From positions 11,571,501-11,635,500 of the forward strand of contig NC_079881.1 of NCBI RefSeq assembly GCF_029227915.1: a stretch of 64,000 bases of DNA, written 5' to 3'. The stretch's first letter is position 1; every line of letters starts with the position of its first letter. Under the pieces are notes generated by a model, which worked only from the letters and a program-made list of their open reading frames with translations, did not search any database and was not told the DNA's origin. The translations under genes and the position numbers were made by a program. This document shows positions 1 through 12,400 of the stretch, piece after piece. Source of the DNA: Hydractinia symbiolongicarpus (lineage: Eukaryota; Cnidaria; Hydrozoa; Anthoathecata; Hydractiniidae).

Positions 1-1046
1 AAGCATATATATATAATGTTAATTGATTGATAACTATATGCATCGAGGAAATTTAAATAACTAAATTATATTCAATAGTTTTATATAATTTTATGTGCAT
101 CAAATCACAAGTGAGTACACATGAAAAGTATGATAGCCCATAGGTAACAATACTTATTAAACAGAGTGCAGAAGCTTCCGCAAACAAAAACTTTAGCAAA
201 AGGAAAAATTCACGACATTTCGCGGACAAACACTTTCCAATATAAACTTTTGCGAACTACCTAAATTTAACCTTAAAAATTTCAAGGATGAAAGTCAAAG
301 CTTATTCTTTTATTATTAAAGCAGAAAATTGAAAGTTAAACAAACTTTTTTGTAAACTTGTTAAAAAGCGTCGAAAACCATGTGTAGCAACAGGAAAACT
401 GATTTTGAACCATTTTATACAAAAAAATTATCGCAAGTATGTATAAGACATAAGCTGTTAACATTACGTGATCAATTTAATCGTAGAGGCTATGCAGCCA
501 GGATTTAGCATCAACCGGTCCTATTTCGTGACAACAAAAGCGCGATAACTTAAATAGAGAAACTGTTATTGACTTGGAAGTTGTTAAAGGGTGCTTTTAG
601 ATCAAAGTAAATAAACATGAAATAATTTCGTAATAGATATCCTTCCTGAATTCTAAAATTTAAGTATTCCTCAGAGGAAGAATGAGTCCTGAATGTTGCA
701 TGTCTCCTCGTCCGCATGCCGAGACAACAAACTTGGATTCGTTATTAGCAAAAGTCGAGTCTCGTGATTGGACTACTACGCGCGAGCGATCAATACAAAA
801 AATCGGACCCTGGGCAGATTCTGAAATGAAGCTGCGCGCAAGCATTTTGAACACCAAAACCACTCTAAAAACACTTTTTTTGTCTTGTTAAGCAAGGTAG
901 GCAAAGTCCGTTTTAAGCTGCGTCCTGATATAGAAAAGTTGTATTAGAAAGGTTGTATTCTATACTAATTTTGCTTACCTTTCTTCGTTTCTTATAGGAC
1001 AAAAATTTCTTTTTTTTTGTAGTGTGAGACACAGAAGATAGAAACT
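1..1046. other. Intergenic DNA, no gene seen
   Basis: AT-rich sequence with no coding stretch I can support. Around 170-260 it contains degenerate pieces of a dispersed motif built on TTCGCGAAA-like words that recurs elsewhere in the window (7040-7110, 21460-21600, 21930-21960, 30910-30960). The short open frames near 660-890 overlap on both strands and have no protein-like composition. Confidence 0.5.
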
Positions 1047-1126
1047 TTAACAGAATGAAATAACTTCACTGAAAGCTTCCAATTCTGCTTCACTCCATGT
1101 CTCCTGATTTCGAAGAATATTTACAC
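1047..1126 (-). CDS. Possible terminal exon of an unidentified gene
   Basis: On the minus strand a pyrimidine-rich acceptor ending TTTTTTAG is followed by an open frame of 25 codons reading V-N-I-L-R-N-Q-E-T-W-S-E-A-E-L-E-A-F, then a TAA ending at 1047. The charged, helix-like composition looks coding. The acceptor needs a preceding exon in phase 1, which I could not find between 1130 and 2127. The family is not recognised. It may be the last exon of a gene whose other exons are lost or hidden, or a chance open frame. Confidence 0.25.
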
Positions 1127-2127
1127 CTAAAAAAGTATAAACAAAGAGAATAACAATACAAAATAACAATATATAATATACAAGAAATAAAAAACACAAA
1201 AGTAGTGTTAAATTAAGAATATTCACTTCTATAATGGATTTAAATCATTGTTTTTGTACTGAATCATAGCAATCCTCTATGACAGTTTTATTTCGTCCAC
1301 CATCTGTGTTAATTCGAAGCTTTTGATATGTTTCTTTTCAAGATATGCCATATAATGCATTTGTCAGGAAGATGTGAAAAGAATGCGCGTATCTACATTC
1401 TTGTTCAGAAAGAATATTTTTGGAATAAATATTTAATTGATTGTAGTTACCTGGAAGGAAACATTTACATCTTTTTTATATTATGCTAATGCACTTTGAT
1501 CTTTCTCCTCTTTTACCATGTCAATGTTCACAAACTGACTTAGGATGAATGATCCGTTAAGCCGGCCCTTCCCGGATCTTTACACGTCATGTTAATTGTT
1601 GAAAAAAAAGCAGATATTGCAGAAGTTTCGACTAGCGCATTATCAATGTCCCCCACTCGACCCAGACATCTGCGACATCACCAAATTGAAAACATTTGAT
1701 GAAGATGTCACGTGACTACAGCCAATAGGGGCGGCAATGCTGGGCGAGATTTTTGGCCATTTAAAAAATGGCCAAAGAACTGCTATTTTCGAAAATTTGT
1801 GAACAGAATTAAAAATATTTCCAGGGTTGACAGAGAAAGGGGTCAGCGGTTATAGCGTCAAAAAGGTGCGCGCAATCTCAAAATTCGTTAAACGTTCATC
1901 TGCATATGCGCATGCGCATAATATGTTTCTTTCTCCAAACGGGTTTAAGAAACCTGTGTTTGTTTTCATAATACTTTGAAACAATAAATTTATTTAATTA
2001 TTTTATTTTATTACTAAGTCATGCACCTGCTTTCTAAAGGATAATTTTATTGATAAATAACCCAGAGTATAACACCCACATTGAAAATTAACTTTTCAGT
2101 TCCATCACACTCTCCGAACAAATTATA
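1127..2127. other. Upstream region of the GPCR gene, no gene seen
   Basis: No convincing exon. The stretch at 1560-1930 is less AT-rich than its surroundings and may be an old repeat. The last 150 bases are AT-rich and lead straight into the receptor start codon. Confidence 0.4.
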
Positions 2128-3078
2128 ATGGCTAATGTAACATCATCAACAACCGTCTGTGCAACAGTCGGCGCGAAATTTGAAATTATTATATATGTTC
2201 ATGCTACCATGGCAGCTATACTATTCCTAATGGGAATATTAACCGCTGTTTTAAACGCAATATATCTAACAGCTATGTATAAATATTCATCCGATTTTTC
2301 TGCGTCAGATATCTGCTATGTTTCATTGTCAATTAGTGATCTGTTGACTGGAATGATTGTTTTGCCAGGATTTGGAGTGTTCTGGATCATTCACCTTGTT
2401 TCAAATACTAATTGCATTTTGTATAATTATCTTAGCCTGGGAACGCATATATTGACATCAGTCTCTTTGGTGACTATAATTTTAATAACAGCCGAGCTGT
2501 ATGTCTCCGTGATACATCCATTTAAATATGAAAAATACGTCACGATGAGAAGACTGTTTTGGATAAACTTCCTTACTTGGTGTTTTTTAGCGACGTCATC
2601 GTTTGCTAACTCCTTTTCACCAGTGGACCAACAGTACACCAATCAAAGCGCAGCGGGTGCTGTTGTGATTTGTTTGGTGATTCTTCTTATATTTCTACAT
2701 GTAAGAATTAATTCAGAAATTGAAAAGATGAGGAAAAGAATTCGACATCATTGTATTGAAGCAAAAGAAAGTATTAGAAACAAAAAGAAAGCTTTGGCTA
2801 TGAGTGTTTCTGTGATGTCTTTATTTAGTGTATGCTTTTTGCCATCCTCTGTCTGCGTTATATACATCACGCTTGCAGGACCTTCAAAATTTGCAGCAAC
2901 GTATTTTCTATCGACTACTGCTGTTATTTCGCAATTAAGTGCGTTGTTGAACCCGTTTATGTACTATTTTCGGCTGGGAAGAATAAGATCGAAAGTTCGA
3001 AGACTGTTTAAAAAAGGAATTAATTCGAATGTAGTGTCAGAAGCGAGCAATGAAATCACTTGTAACACCTTTCATTAA
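2128..3078 (+). CDS. Single-exon rhodopsin-class GPCR (7TM)
   Basis: A 316-residue intronless receptor starting at the first ATG of the frame. It has an Asn-glycosylation site at N3, seven hydrophobic segments (TM1 about 21-50, TM7 about 256-282), the TM2 aspartate D71 in S-I-S-D-L-L, a Cys at 96 suited to the conserved extracellular disulfide, C-F-L-P at 236-239 where TM6 normally has CWxP, and N-P-F-M-Y at 275-279 for NPxxY. The DRY position is degenerate (A-E-L-Y). Helix 8 reads F-R-L-G-R-I-R-S-K-V, identical to that of the receptor array at 38.9-49.5 kb, so this is a distant member of the same family. The ligand is unknown. Single-exon class-A receptors in lineage-specific expansions are common in cnidarians. 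Confidence 0.88.
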   Translation: MANVTSSTTVCATVGAKFEIIIYVHATMAAILFLMGILTAVLNAIYLTAMYKYSSDFSASDICYVSLSISDLLTGMIVLPGFGVFWIIHLVSNTNCILYNYLSLGTHILTSVSLVTIILITAELYVSVIHPFKYEKYVTMRRLFWINFLTWCFLATSSFANSFSPVDQQYTNQSAAGAVVICLVILLIFLHVRINSEIEKMRKRIRHHCIEAKESIRNKKKALAMSVSVMSLFSVCFLPSSVCVIYITLAGPSKFAATYFLSTTAVISQLSALLNPFMYYFRLGRIRSKVRRLFKKGINSNVVSEASNEITCNTFH

Positions 3079-5050
3079 CGAATTGCCTCATTCGTAGCTA
3101 CGTAATTTTTGTAATTTTTACGCACCGTTATTTTTGCGCGTACTAATGTTTGCGCTTTCGTACGCATAATATATCAGATAAATGTAAGAACGATGTTTCC
3201 AAACGATTTATTGTAATAAACTTTATAGCCGGCTTTCTTTTGTTTGCTTCGCTTTTGTGTTCAATTTGAAAAGTCTCTTTTCTGAAAAAAAAAATTGTTT
3301 TAAATATTTAACTTTTTATATTATATTTTTTTTTATCATCCGCAAATAAGGTACTTAATCAGCGCTTCTCTTTGTGAAATAGTGCACCACTAGTTCTGTT
3401 TTTATAATAAATGTTTTGAGTGTAATCATTAAAAAAACAGTAGTTTTTGATGGCTAGCACTGTGGTCGTGACTTCAACTTTGAATCGTAACGTTGCAGGT
3501 TTAGGTCTCCATTCCAGCACGTTTTAAATGTACTTTTGTCAGCTCATTTGGAGTCATCTGTAGCATTTTAGTTCGCAGTTGTTATAGTATATTTAGAATA
3601 TTTTAAAAGGTGTTGATGGTCTTGTAGGACAAAAATATCCGCCTGATAATCTTTTGTAACGGCTAATTGTGAGTTGGTTAGAATTGTTAGATTGGAAGCA
3701 CTGAGATTATGTTTGCGGTTGAATGTCTAGCTAGCTTATTATATTGATCAACGACGCATGATCCTTCCGTAAAAAGGACTATTTTCAGAATCGCTGTTTC
3801 CTTGTTCATCAATTATATTTGGACGTTTCCATTCTCCGATTGACAGATGAAAAAAAAAGTTTAAAAAAAAAATTAAATTCTCTGAGCAAACAAACAAAAC
3901 AAAAACAGATTTTTTAATTTCATTACATTGCTTGCGGTGGAAGAGAGTGGGACGAGTCAAGTTTAAAATGTAGTCTATGACCAACAAATCTCTCTTGAAG
4001 CACCTGCTTATGTAACATATTATTTATTCTAAAAAATAAATATGGAAAATTATGGAGAAATAAAGTTTAAGTCTTAGATTGTTTCAAGAAGATTTCACGT
4101 TATTGTTTTGTTTGTGAAGACAGAGAGCAGATTCTGTGTTATTGTGTCTGAATGAAAAATACAAAATAAATGTTTTGATAAAATCATAGGTAAAAATAAC
4201 AAGTTATTTTGAAATTAGAATCTTAAACATCGTCCTCAAGAATATTATAGAGATTCCATATTTAAAAAAAAAATTTGGAGGTATTTTTGCGATTGATCAA
4301 CTTTTGCTGGAGCACAATTTCGCAGCCTTTAACTTTGCAAATAGGGTCCAAGAACGCAAAAATAAATTCCACAAACAAGTTCTTCCTATAAAGACCCAAT
4401 TCTGGGGACCGCGGATAGAATCCTGGTTATTGCCAGGCAGTATGTTAGTGATGCGCAAAGTGGCTTCTCTTCAATATAATGTAAAAACTACTTTCTACCT
4501 AAAAACTAAAAACCGTTAATGAGTAGCTGGAAGAAGCGACATAATGAATTATGTACAGAATATTATAAGAATAAACTCTCAATAACACAACTACAATTTG
4601 CAAGCATATAATAAGCTCTAAATTTTTTAATGTGGTAATCTTGAAGGCAAATTAGCTTACTAACGAGCGAACTACTTATTCAAGACCATTACATTGTTAC
4701 TTTGTATGAATAAAGAAATTCGGTTTAAATTCAATAAGAAATGGAATTTCTAATCACATTTTGTGTATCATACAAATTTTAGATTTGACTTCAGAAAAAA
4801 AAGTCAAGCCTGGGTATATCCATAAGATATTCTTAATTCTTTACCCTTTTTCAGCCTCAAAATTCTTATTAGGTGAAACTTCCCTTTGTTGGACATTGAA
4901 ACAGAAAGTGATGTACACAAAATCATGCACAACTGTAAAAAAATCATGCAGAAGGTGTCTGCATTCGTTGATCTAAAATGCAGAATAACTGCCTAGAAAA
5001 ACCTAATAAAATGGGTCCTAGCTTCGACTCCTTGTACGCGTTTAATTGGT
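3079..5050. other. Intergenic DNA
   Basis: AT-rich, no supported gene. A TATAATAAACTTTATA-type polyadenylation context for the receptor lies near 3213-3225. At 3450-3530 there is a tRNA-like stretch on the plus strand (GTGGTCGTGACT followed by GGTTTAGGTCTCC) that could be a decayed SINE head. Confidence 0.4.
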
Positions 5051-5200
5051 GAGAAAACATGGTGCAATAATGAGCAAACAGAATACGGAAATGACCATAT
5101 ATGGTGCAAGGATGAGCAAATATGGTGCGAGGATGAGCAAACATAATACAAGAATGAGCAAACATGTTGCAAGGATGAGCAAATATAGTGCAAGAATAAC
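5051..5200. repeat. Minisatellite of about 21 bp, roughly seven units
   Basis: Consecutive imperfect units of the form ATGAGCAAATATGGTGCAAGG. The unit length is a multiple of three, so open frames run through on both strands (M-S-K-Y-G-A-R repeats), but there is no other sign of coding. Confidence 0.85.
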
Positions 5201-5424
5201 TACAATATTATCTACAACAGCAACTACGTAGTGTTATGAATGTAAATTTGTAGTAAGATAATGGAAATTGAAGCAAATTTGAAGACCTTTTTTGTTTTTT
5301 GTTACAAAGCTCTTGAAGAAAGTTAACTTTATAACTTAAAAAAGCCGGGTGGACGTTTCCTACTTCATTGCAGAATTTCAGGACTGTTATTACAGTTCGT
5401 TTGAAAATACAAACGAATTGTAAT

Positions 5425-5523
5425 AACGAACGAACGAACGAACGAACGAACGAACGAACGAACGAACGAACGAACGAACGAACGAACGAACGAACGAACG
5501 AACGAACGAACGAACGAACGAAC
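5425..5523. repeat. (GAAC)n microsatellite
   Basis: About 24 nearly uninterrupted copies of GAAC. The Thr-Asn-Glu-Arg and Phe-Val-Arg-Ser open frames on the two strands are products of the repeat. Confidence 0.97.
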
Positions 5524-5790
5524 AAAAAAGCGTATTGCAATAACATACTTTTACACATCTCTACAAGAGCATCTAGAAAGTTTATATTCATTAACTAATT
5601 CATAAAATTATAATTGGTTATTCATTTAATTAAACCAACATAAATAATTAACAATGTATGAAAAAAATATTTTAAAACGAGCATTGCGTAAATCTTTATG
5701 AGCTTTAAAGAACAGTAAAAAAGTGATATTTAGTGGATATATGAATTTCATAATGAGAATTTTAAACTTGTAAGAGATATTAATCGAAAT

Positions 5791-7756
5791 ATGGCAGCCA
5801 AACCTGGTGCAACGTCTGACGCAAAAAAACCACCAGAAACGGCAAGAGAACTACCCGAAGCAGATATATACGAAGTTGAGAATTTCGGAAGTGATGTGAT
5901 AAACGAAGAACTCGCAAAACTTCAAGCTGATTTAAAAGAAAAGCTAAAGAATAGAAAGGATATTAAAGCACAGTGCGTTGCTTACAACAACTTAGGAACA
6001 GCGTTTTTTCGTTTATTTAAATTCGACAAAGCAGAATTATGCCACCATCATCATTTTTTGCTGTCGAAACCAGTTACAACAGCAATACCATTCGCAGATA
6101 AACGACCAGGAGATAAAAACGAAGAGAAAATTGCACTAGTTAATTTAGGTTGTGTTTATAAAGCGAAAAGAGAGTTCGAACTCGCTCTTCAAACTTTTAA
6201 AAATGCTTTGGACCTTGCAGAAGAGGTAAGAAAGAAGTTATTGCGGGAAGAAATCTCAAATCGGCAAAATTGCACTTTCTTAAAGCGACTCAAAGTTTTC
6301 AAAATCTTTGAAATTCTTAACAATAATTTCTCTCAAATATTGATCAGGCTGCTCAAACAAAGCACTTTACATTACAGTGGATATACAATTTCTTATCATT
6401 ACCTTTTGTTGTCAAGGTAGCTGTCGTTTAAGCCGAAGTTTCATCAAATCATACAACGTATCAGCGCCACAACTTATGAAACATTTTCGGCTCTACCGAG
6501 GTTAAGGATATTGGTAGAGAAAAAAATAATTTTTTTACTAAAAAAACAATTTCCCATAAGGTTTTTTAAAAAAGACAGATTTTTCAATGATTGCTCAGGA
6601 CGTGTCTTAAGGTTTTTTAGAAACGTCTCTCTGTACATGCTGACTATTTCCACATTTTTATTTTCAGTTAGGAGATTTAAAATCTTCTGCTAGAACTTTA
6701 AACAACATGAGTAATATCTACGAGCAAGTTTGCGATTTTGATTCCGCAGTCGAGTGTGAGTTGAAGCGAATGGACTTAGTAACAGATCTATGTGATGTAA
6801 ATGGACAAATCAAATGCGCTGCAGCACTTGGAAGCTTGTATCAACTTAAAGGAGAGATCAGAGACAGCATAATGTATTACGAAAAAGCTGTTATCAATTT
6901 GAGAATGAAAATCGGTATGTGTTTTTTTGTGTAGATTTAGCAAAGTGTCACAAATGAGATATTTCTGATGGTAGAATAACCAACCATGCATCTATTTACG
7001 TTAAGGGCAGAAACTCTTTCGAATTTTGGCCAAATTCGTGAAAGTTTATGTCGCGAAATTATCTCAGAGTATAGGTTCGTGAAAGTTTAGGAACGCGCAA
7101 AAAATGTGTTTTTATCACGAGAAAGCTGATATAATTGAAAATATAAAGTTCGTCCGAGAATGGTGTTTTATACTTTGTTATTCACAAAAGTTACTGCTCG
7201 CTAAATGTTCAACAAGCATCGATTTGCAAAATTTGGAAAGAAACTTATATTAAAGTAGCTAAATTGTAAAAAAAAAAAGACTAAGTACCACTGAACGTGT
7301 TTCTCAAAACATGTAGTCGGAAACGGTTAACTTTCGGTTTACGTCGACTAAACTGCTTTCATTCGGCGTTTGACCAAAAATTATACCATTTTTTGAAAAG
7401 TACATATTTCATTGTCCTCGTTTTAACCATGTTAACTAAGAAAAAGAGGCATGAAATAAAAATAAAAACAAGTGCTACCACGCAGAAGTTAAAGGGAGAA
7501 AGGGAAAGAGGGAGACTACATTCTTATTCAAGGTGACGCCTTTACTACAAGCTACAAAGTTTAGAAACTACTAGTTACTACTAATTTAGAAATTATTCGG
7601 ATCGTGAATTATCAACACAATTTATTTTGACATTGTCAAAGCAACATCATGTAAACAAATCGCATTTTATCTACCTTTGTTTTAGTGAAACAACAAATGG
7701 CGGCCATGGAAGATCCAGAAAAAATCGAAGAAAATCCAGCTTTTTATGACGGATGA
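5791..7756 (+). CDS. Small TPR-repeat protein (three exons)
   Basis: Spliced model: 5791-6225, 6668-6914, 7686-7756, with GTAAGA and GTATGT donors, TTTTCAG and TTTTAG acceptors, and phases 0 and 1 that join exactly to give 250 residues and a TGA. Four TPR-like helix pairs are visible: about 62-92, 112-145, 152-185 and 192-225, with typical signatures such as A-L-V-N-L-G-C-V-Y and A-A-A-L-G-S-L-Y. The N-terminal 50 residues are acidic and basic, probably disordered or coiled. The short C-terminus ends F-Y-D-G. The repeats resemble the LGN/GPSM2 and TTC24/TTC29 type in spacing, but I cannot name an orthologue. It probably acts as a protein-binding scaffold. It converges on CFAP52 with about 600 bp between the stop codons; a shared ciliary role is only a guess. 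Confidence 0.8.
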
Positions 7757-8361
7757 TCCAACGACCTGAGATTGTGTTTTACAGTCTTTTGAAAGTGGTA
7801 TAAACCTCATGGTTCCATATAGATGGTTATTTATTCACGTTATTCTCAAAGAAGCATCAGTTGAATATGGTTGATAGGTATGCTTCAGTTTTACAAAATA
7901 TTTTCAACCTTAAATATTGGTAAATACTGGAAACACGAAATAAAATAAGAACAATATATTTTATTGCCATTTTGGCACAAATATGGAAGCTGCTCGTAGC
8001 GATCGGGAAAATCTCGTAGATTTTTTTAACGGATTAATTCCCGTGGACTTTTTCACAGCTTCAAGACTGACTCAGAAATCATTGGTGTCGGGATATGAGT
8101 AGTTTCATAGTTAATAAATAAATCATAACAACCATCATCAATCTGTTATTTTACCGAAGTGAGTTTTTTTGTAGTTAGGATAAAAAGACAGGGTTTGATA
8201 AAAAATATTCACTCGCGACGTAAAATCTACAGATCATTTCAAAAATAAAATATACAAAACATTCTATATTATCGGACACATTTACAAATTGACTATTAAA
8301 CAATTAAAAAGTTACGGTAATTTTACCATTTATAACTACATTTCGGCAACTGTTCGTTTTT
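7757..8361. other. Intergenic spacer between convergent genes
   Basis: Carries the 3' ends of the TPR gene (+) and CFAP52 (-). Possible AATAAA-type signals are seen near 7938 (+). No other feature. Confidence 0.5.
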
Positions 8362-9417
8362 TTAACATGCAAATGGGAACTTCCACCTGAGTACCGCACC
8401 ATCCGCGCTCACACTTATAATATGCTTCTGCAGGGGACATACTTTTAGTCTTGTTATTTCACCACTATGGCCAACGCCCACATGAGTGACTTCTCCTTCG
8501 TTATATTTCCACACCTGGAAAACAGAAGTCGTATATGGTATGAACAATTTTTATTTTTATTTTTTAAAGGGTCTACAAAACGATTATACTTCATTGTCAC
8601 AATATTGACAACCTGTTAAAAAAATAATTAGTTTTTTTTGATTTAATATTGTATTAAAAAAATAGATACGTTATCTATCAGTATTCTTTTTTGACGGTAA
8701 AATGAGCTACGGTCTGCAAGTTATAATACATAACAGTAAAATCGAGAGTTTGTTTCATGCGAAAGCACAGACAACACGAGGGACTGTATTTCGTATAAAT
8801 GTTATACTAAATAGCCTTAAGAAGCTAATTCATTTTACAGTCATTTGTGTTGCCTCATCTGGTTTTATATGCAACAATTTTGTGTTTCTGCGCAGAATAT
8901 AGAAGAAAATAGTTTGCTAGCCAGATCGAAAAAGTTTGAAGTTCACCTAAAAATTTGATTTAAAAGCAAGGTAATTGCTTATATAGAATAATATAGAATA
9001 AATTGTGGATATTAAATATTTGTAAGATACTTTTCTGTCGTTTTTAGTTATATTGTGGCAATATATGATGATTTAATATGTTGTCCTCACTGCTCATAAA
9101 CTTTTCCCCCGCACTAAGCTCGACTTTCGTGTAAGTCACTCAAGTTAAAAAAACAACAGTTCGTTTTGTAGCCCCTTTAATTCTATTTTTTTGGCAGGAG
9201 GATAAATTTCTTTCTAGAGTGGTTAAATGTAAAATAAAAAGAAACAAGAAACAAATAGAATTTTTTAAGACATTCCGTTCAGATTTTTACGTGAAAATGT
9301 GTACGTTATTCGTATAAAACTAGTCGTTAGCCCGAGGAAAATTCACGGGTTCACCCGTCCTTTTTATATCGCATTGCGTGCTTCTCGCTATTGCGCAGCT
9401 AAGCTACCATTTTGCGT

Positions 9418-9476
<59 letters not shown>

Positions 9477-12400
9477 GGGCAAGACGTATACGAGCATTAT
9501 AATATAGATTCGAGCGTAGCTAATATTTTTGAAGTAACGAAAACTAAATGTGATTTCGGTAGAACTGTGTATTATAACACGCAAAATATTCAGGGCAACA
9601 CCAGTTTATGTGTAAATTTTCGCTCTTTTTATTCGTCTGCACAAATACGTTAGTTATTAAGTAATTTTAGCTGTTTGGCAAATTTTGGTCCATCGTATAT
9701 GCATATAAAGAGATTATAACTAAACTGAGAACAAATATTGGTTGTTTTAATTTCCAATCAGAAAAAATCATACCCCATTTTTCAACTGTGACTTTGACAA
9801 ACGCAAAAAAAAATATGCAAGGTTGCTCAAAATTAAATCTAAAATAACTTAGACAGAAATTAAACATTTTGGTAGGAGTGGTGGAGTTTTTACGTACACA
9901 GACATTTATTTTAAACAGGTTTACTCTCTTCCGACCTGCCATATTAAAATCATTTCCATATTTGTTTACATCATTAAGAAAAAGATTTACCTTGAGCAAT
10001 TTATCTTCTCCACCAGTCACAAAATAAATTCCATCCGGTGAAATATCTAACCCGTTTATTGAGCCAGATTTAGTACCATCTAACTCTCTTATTGGACTTC
10101 CATCGTACGTTTCCCAGTAACCGATCTAAGTAAAGGCGATTGGTGTAAACAAAGTCCTATCCCATAATTTAACGTGTCTTCAAATCGAGAACCTTTTATT
10201 TAAAAATTTGCGATTTTTGCGAATTCGTGCCGTAAGAAAAGAAGTCAGAGGTACAATCAGAGATAAAAAAAACCCAAATAAAAGCACTGTAGCCATATTG
10301 ATTTCTGTGAACGTTTAAACCACTTGTTTAAATTTATTGGAAAATGTATCACCTTGCGGTCAGTACCAGCAGTTATGATCTGGCTTTCATCTGGTTGATA
10401 ACATACAACTTTAAACATCGTGTTCGCAAAAATGATCTGATTGCGTACGAAGCGTCTATAAAGCAAATATCTAGCAGGTTAGTGTGAATGTTATGAGCAT
10501 GGTTGTTGCAGCGATTCACCAGTCCCTGCAACGCAGGTGTATTTTTTAAAGGAAATGTTGCAAACAATACTTAGTTAATCTATCTCTTACCAATAATATT
10601 TCTTATTATACACAGATTTTACGAGAAATGTCGCTTTCGATAATACAATAACGTTTCAAACAAAGGCATTGAAAGCAGCTTTAAATACACTAGGTTCCAC
10701 TTCGCAAAACCCTCATTGATAACAAAACCATTGGGAACTAAAGAGGCTATATGCGGGCTGGATAAATGCGATAAACAGAAGCAGATTGAGCAATATAGAA
10801 CGTCTAAATGCTCACAAAGAAAGCGCAAAAAAGTAAAACTCACTTGAGATCCCATATGATGCAAGTGCCATCTGTGCTTGATGTCACACACTAAAAATGA
10901 ATTATATGTACAGGGATACAGACCAAGGGCATTGCATTTTACAGTAACAGCGTCAAAACCGGCCAGTACCCGTTTTATTACCTGACTGTATCCCCTCTGA
11001 AAAATATATTTTCTTAAGTAAACAAAAATTCGAAGTTACAAAACAAATTTAAATTATTGTTTACGTGAATTGAAACGAAAAGTAATATAGCTCCACACAA
11101 AGCCATGTTTTGATAAGCCGTAAACCAACCTAATCACCAGATTTTTTCATACTAACCGTTTTTTTGCATCACTCAGTTATTAATAATAATAATAACACAT
11201 AATATACCGGACCTTTTTCTTGCCACCCATCCAAATACCTACCACTCGACTTGACCAGATCAAGAAATAAATAAGGAGATATGTTTTTCTATAGATTTTA
11301 AATTTAGATGATGATACTTTGTGAGGTGCAAAAAAGTTTTTTATTTAATAACGAGTTATTTTTACCTGCGCATCATTACGCTGTACTTTGATGCATGTCA
11401 CGGCGCCTATAGATATACAATAATATAAATAAGTTTGGGGAAATCATAAAGTGTATTTTCACATGTTTTTACACATCAGATATTCACTATTACCAGCAGG
11501 TTTTGTACTTAAAACTTTAAAATGATAGTGCTTGGACGTCTATCTCGCTTGTCCTATGCGAGGTGACGGAAAAAATTGCTTTCAAAATATATTCTTAAAA
11601 ATTCCTCCCCTTCTGGTGATCACTGTTTCAAAATCTGACTCCTAGTTTTTCCGGTTATGTGAATTTCTAAATACGTATACCAACCTTTGTGTTCTTTCAT
11701 TGCTACAGTCATCCGATACTTTGTTCCATTTACATCCCACACCCTCACTTGCCCTTCACCTCCACCACTAATTATGCGTTGGTGACTCGATGTCGGTGCA
11801 ATAGCTGTTACACCTTTATTATGTGCATCATGTATTGTGTATTTAAGTTTTCCTGATTCAGGTGTATAAGCTCTGATTTTCCCATCATCCCATGCTAGAT
11901 AAAGAGAACATTTTTTACGATGCATATTTTATCCCCAGTTTAAACTAATCACTTTTTTCCTCTAGACTTTAAAATATTTTTGTTTGAATAATCGAGCCGA
12001 AACAAATACAAATCTATGATTTTCAAGAAAATTTAGAAAATATCATGTAGTGACAAAATTAAGAAAATCACAATTTGTGCTAGATGTCGCCAAAAAAAGA
12101 TGAGCTCTTTCAAGATAGCTAGCATTCAGAAAAGTTTCAATTTGTCATCACAAAAAGACAGTGGCAGTAAAAAGAAGAATTTTAGATATCATACCACTAA
12201 TTATGGTTTTTCCATCTCTCATGAAATCCACAGCATTGCATGTCATGTTCGGTACAACAACACGAAGTAATTCTGCACTCGTTTCGGCGTTCCAAACACG
12301 AATGTCATTCTTGGAACAAGTAGCAAAAACACGGGAGTAGTTACTATAAAGACAACAACAACAACAACAATAATCTAAAACGCTTCTTCTTCTTCTTTTT

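Noticed and set aside
5208-5598. Long open frames on both strands over the GAAC repeat
   Set aside because: They exist only because a tetranucleotide repeat of about 100 bp lacks stop codons in those frames; the flanks are not protein-like.
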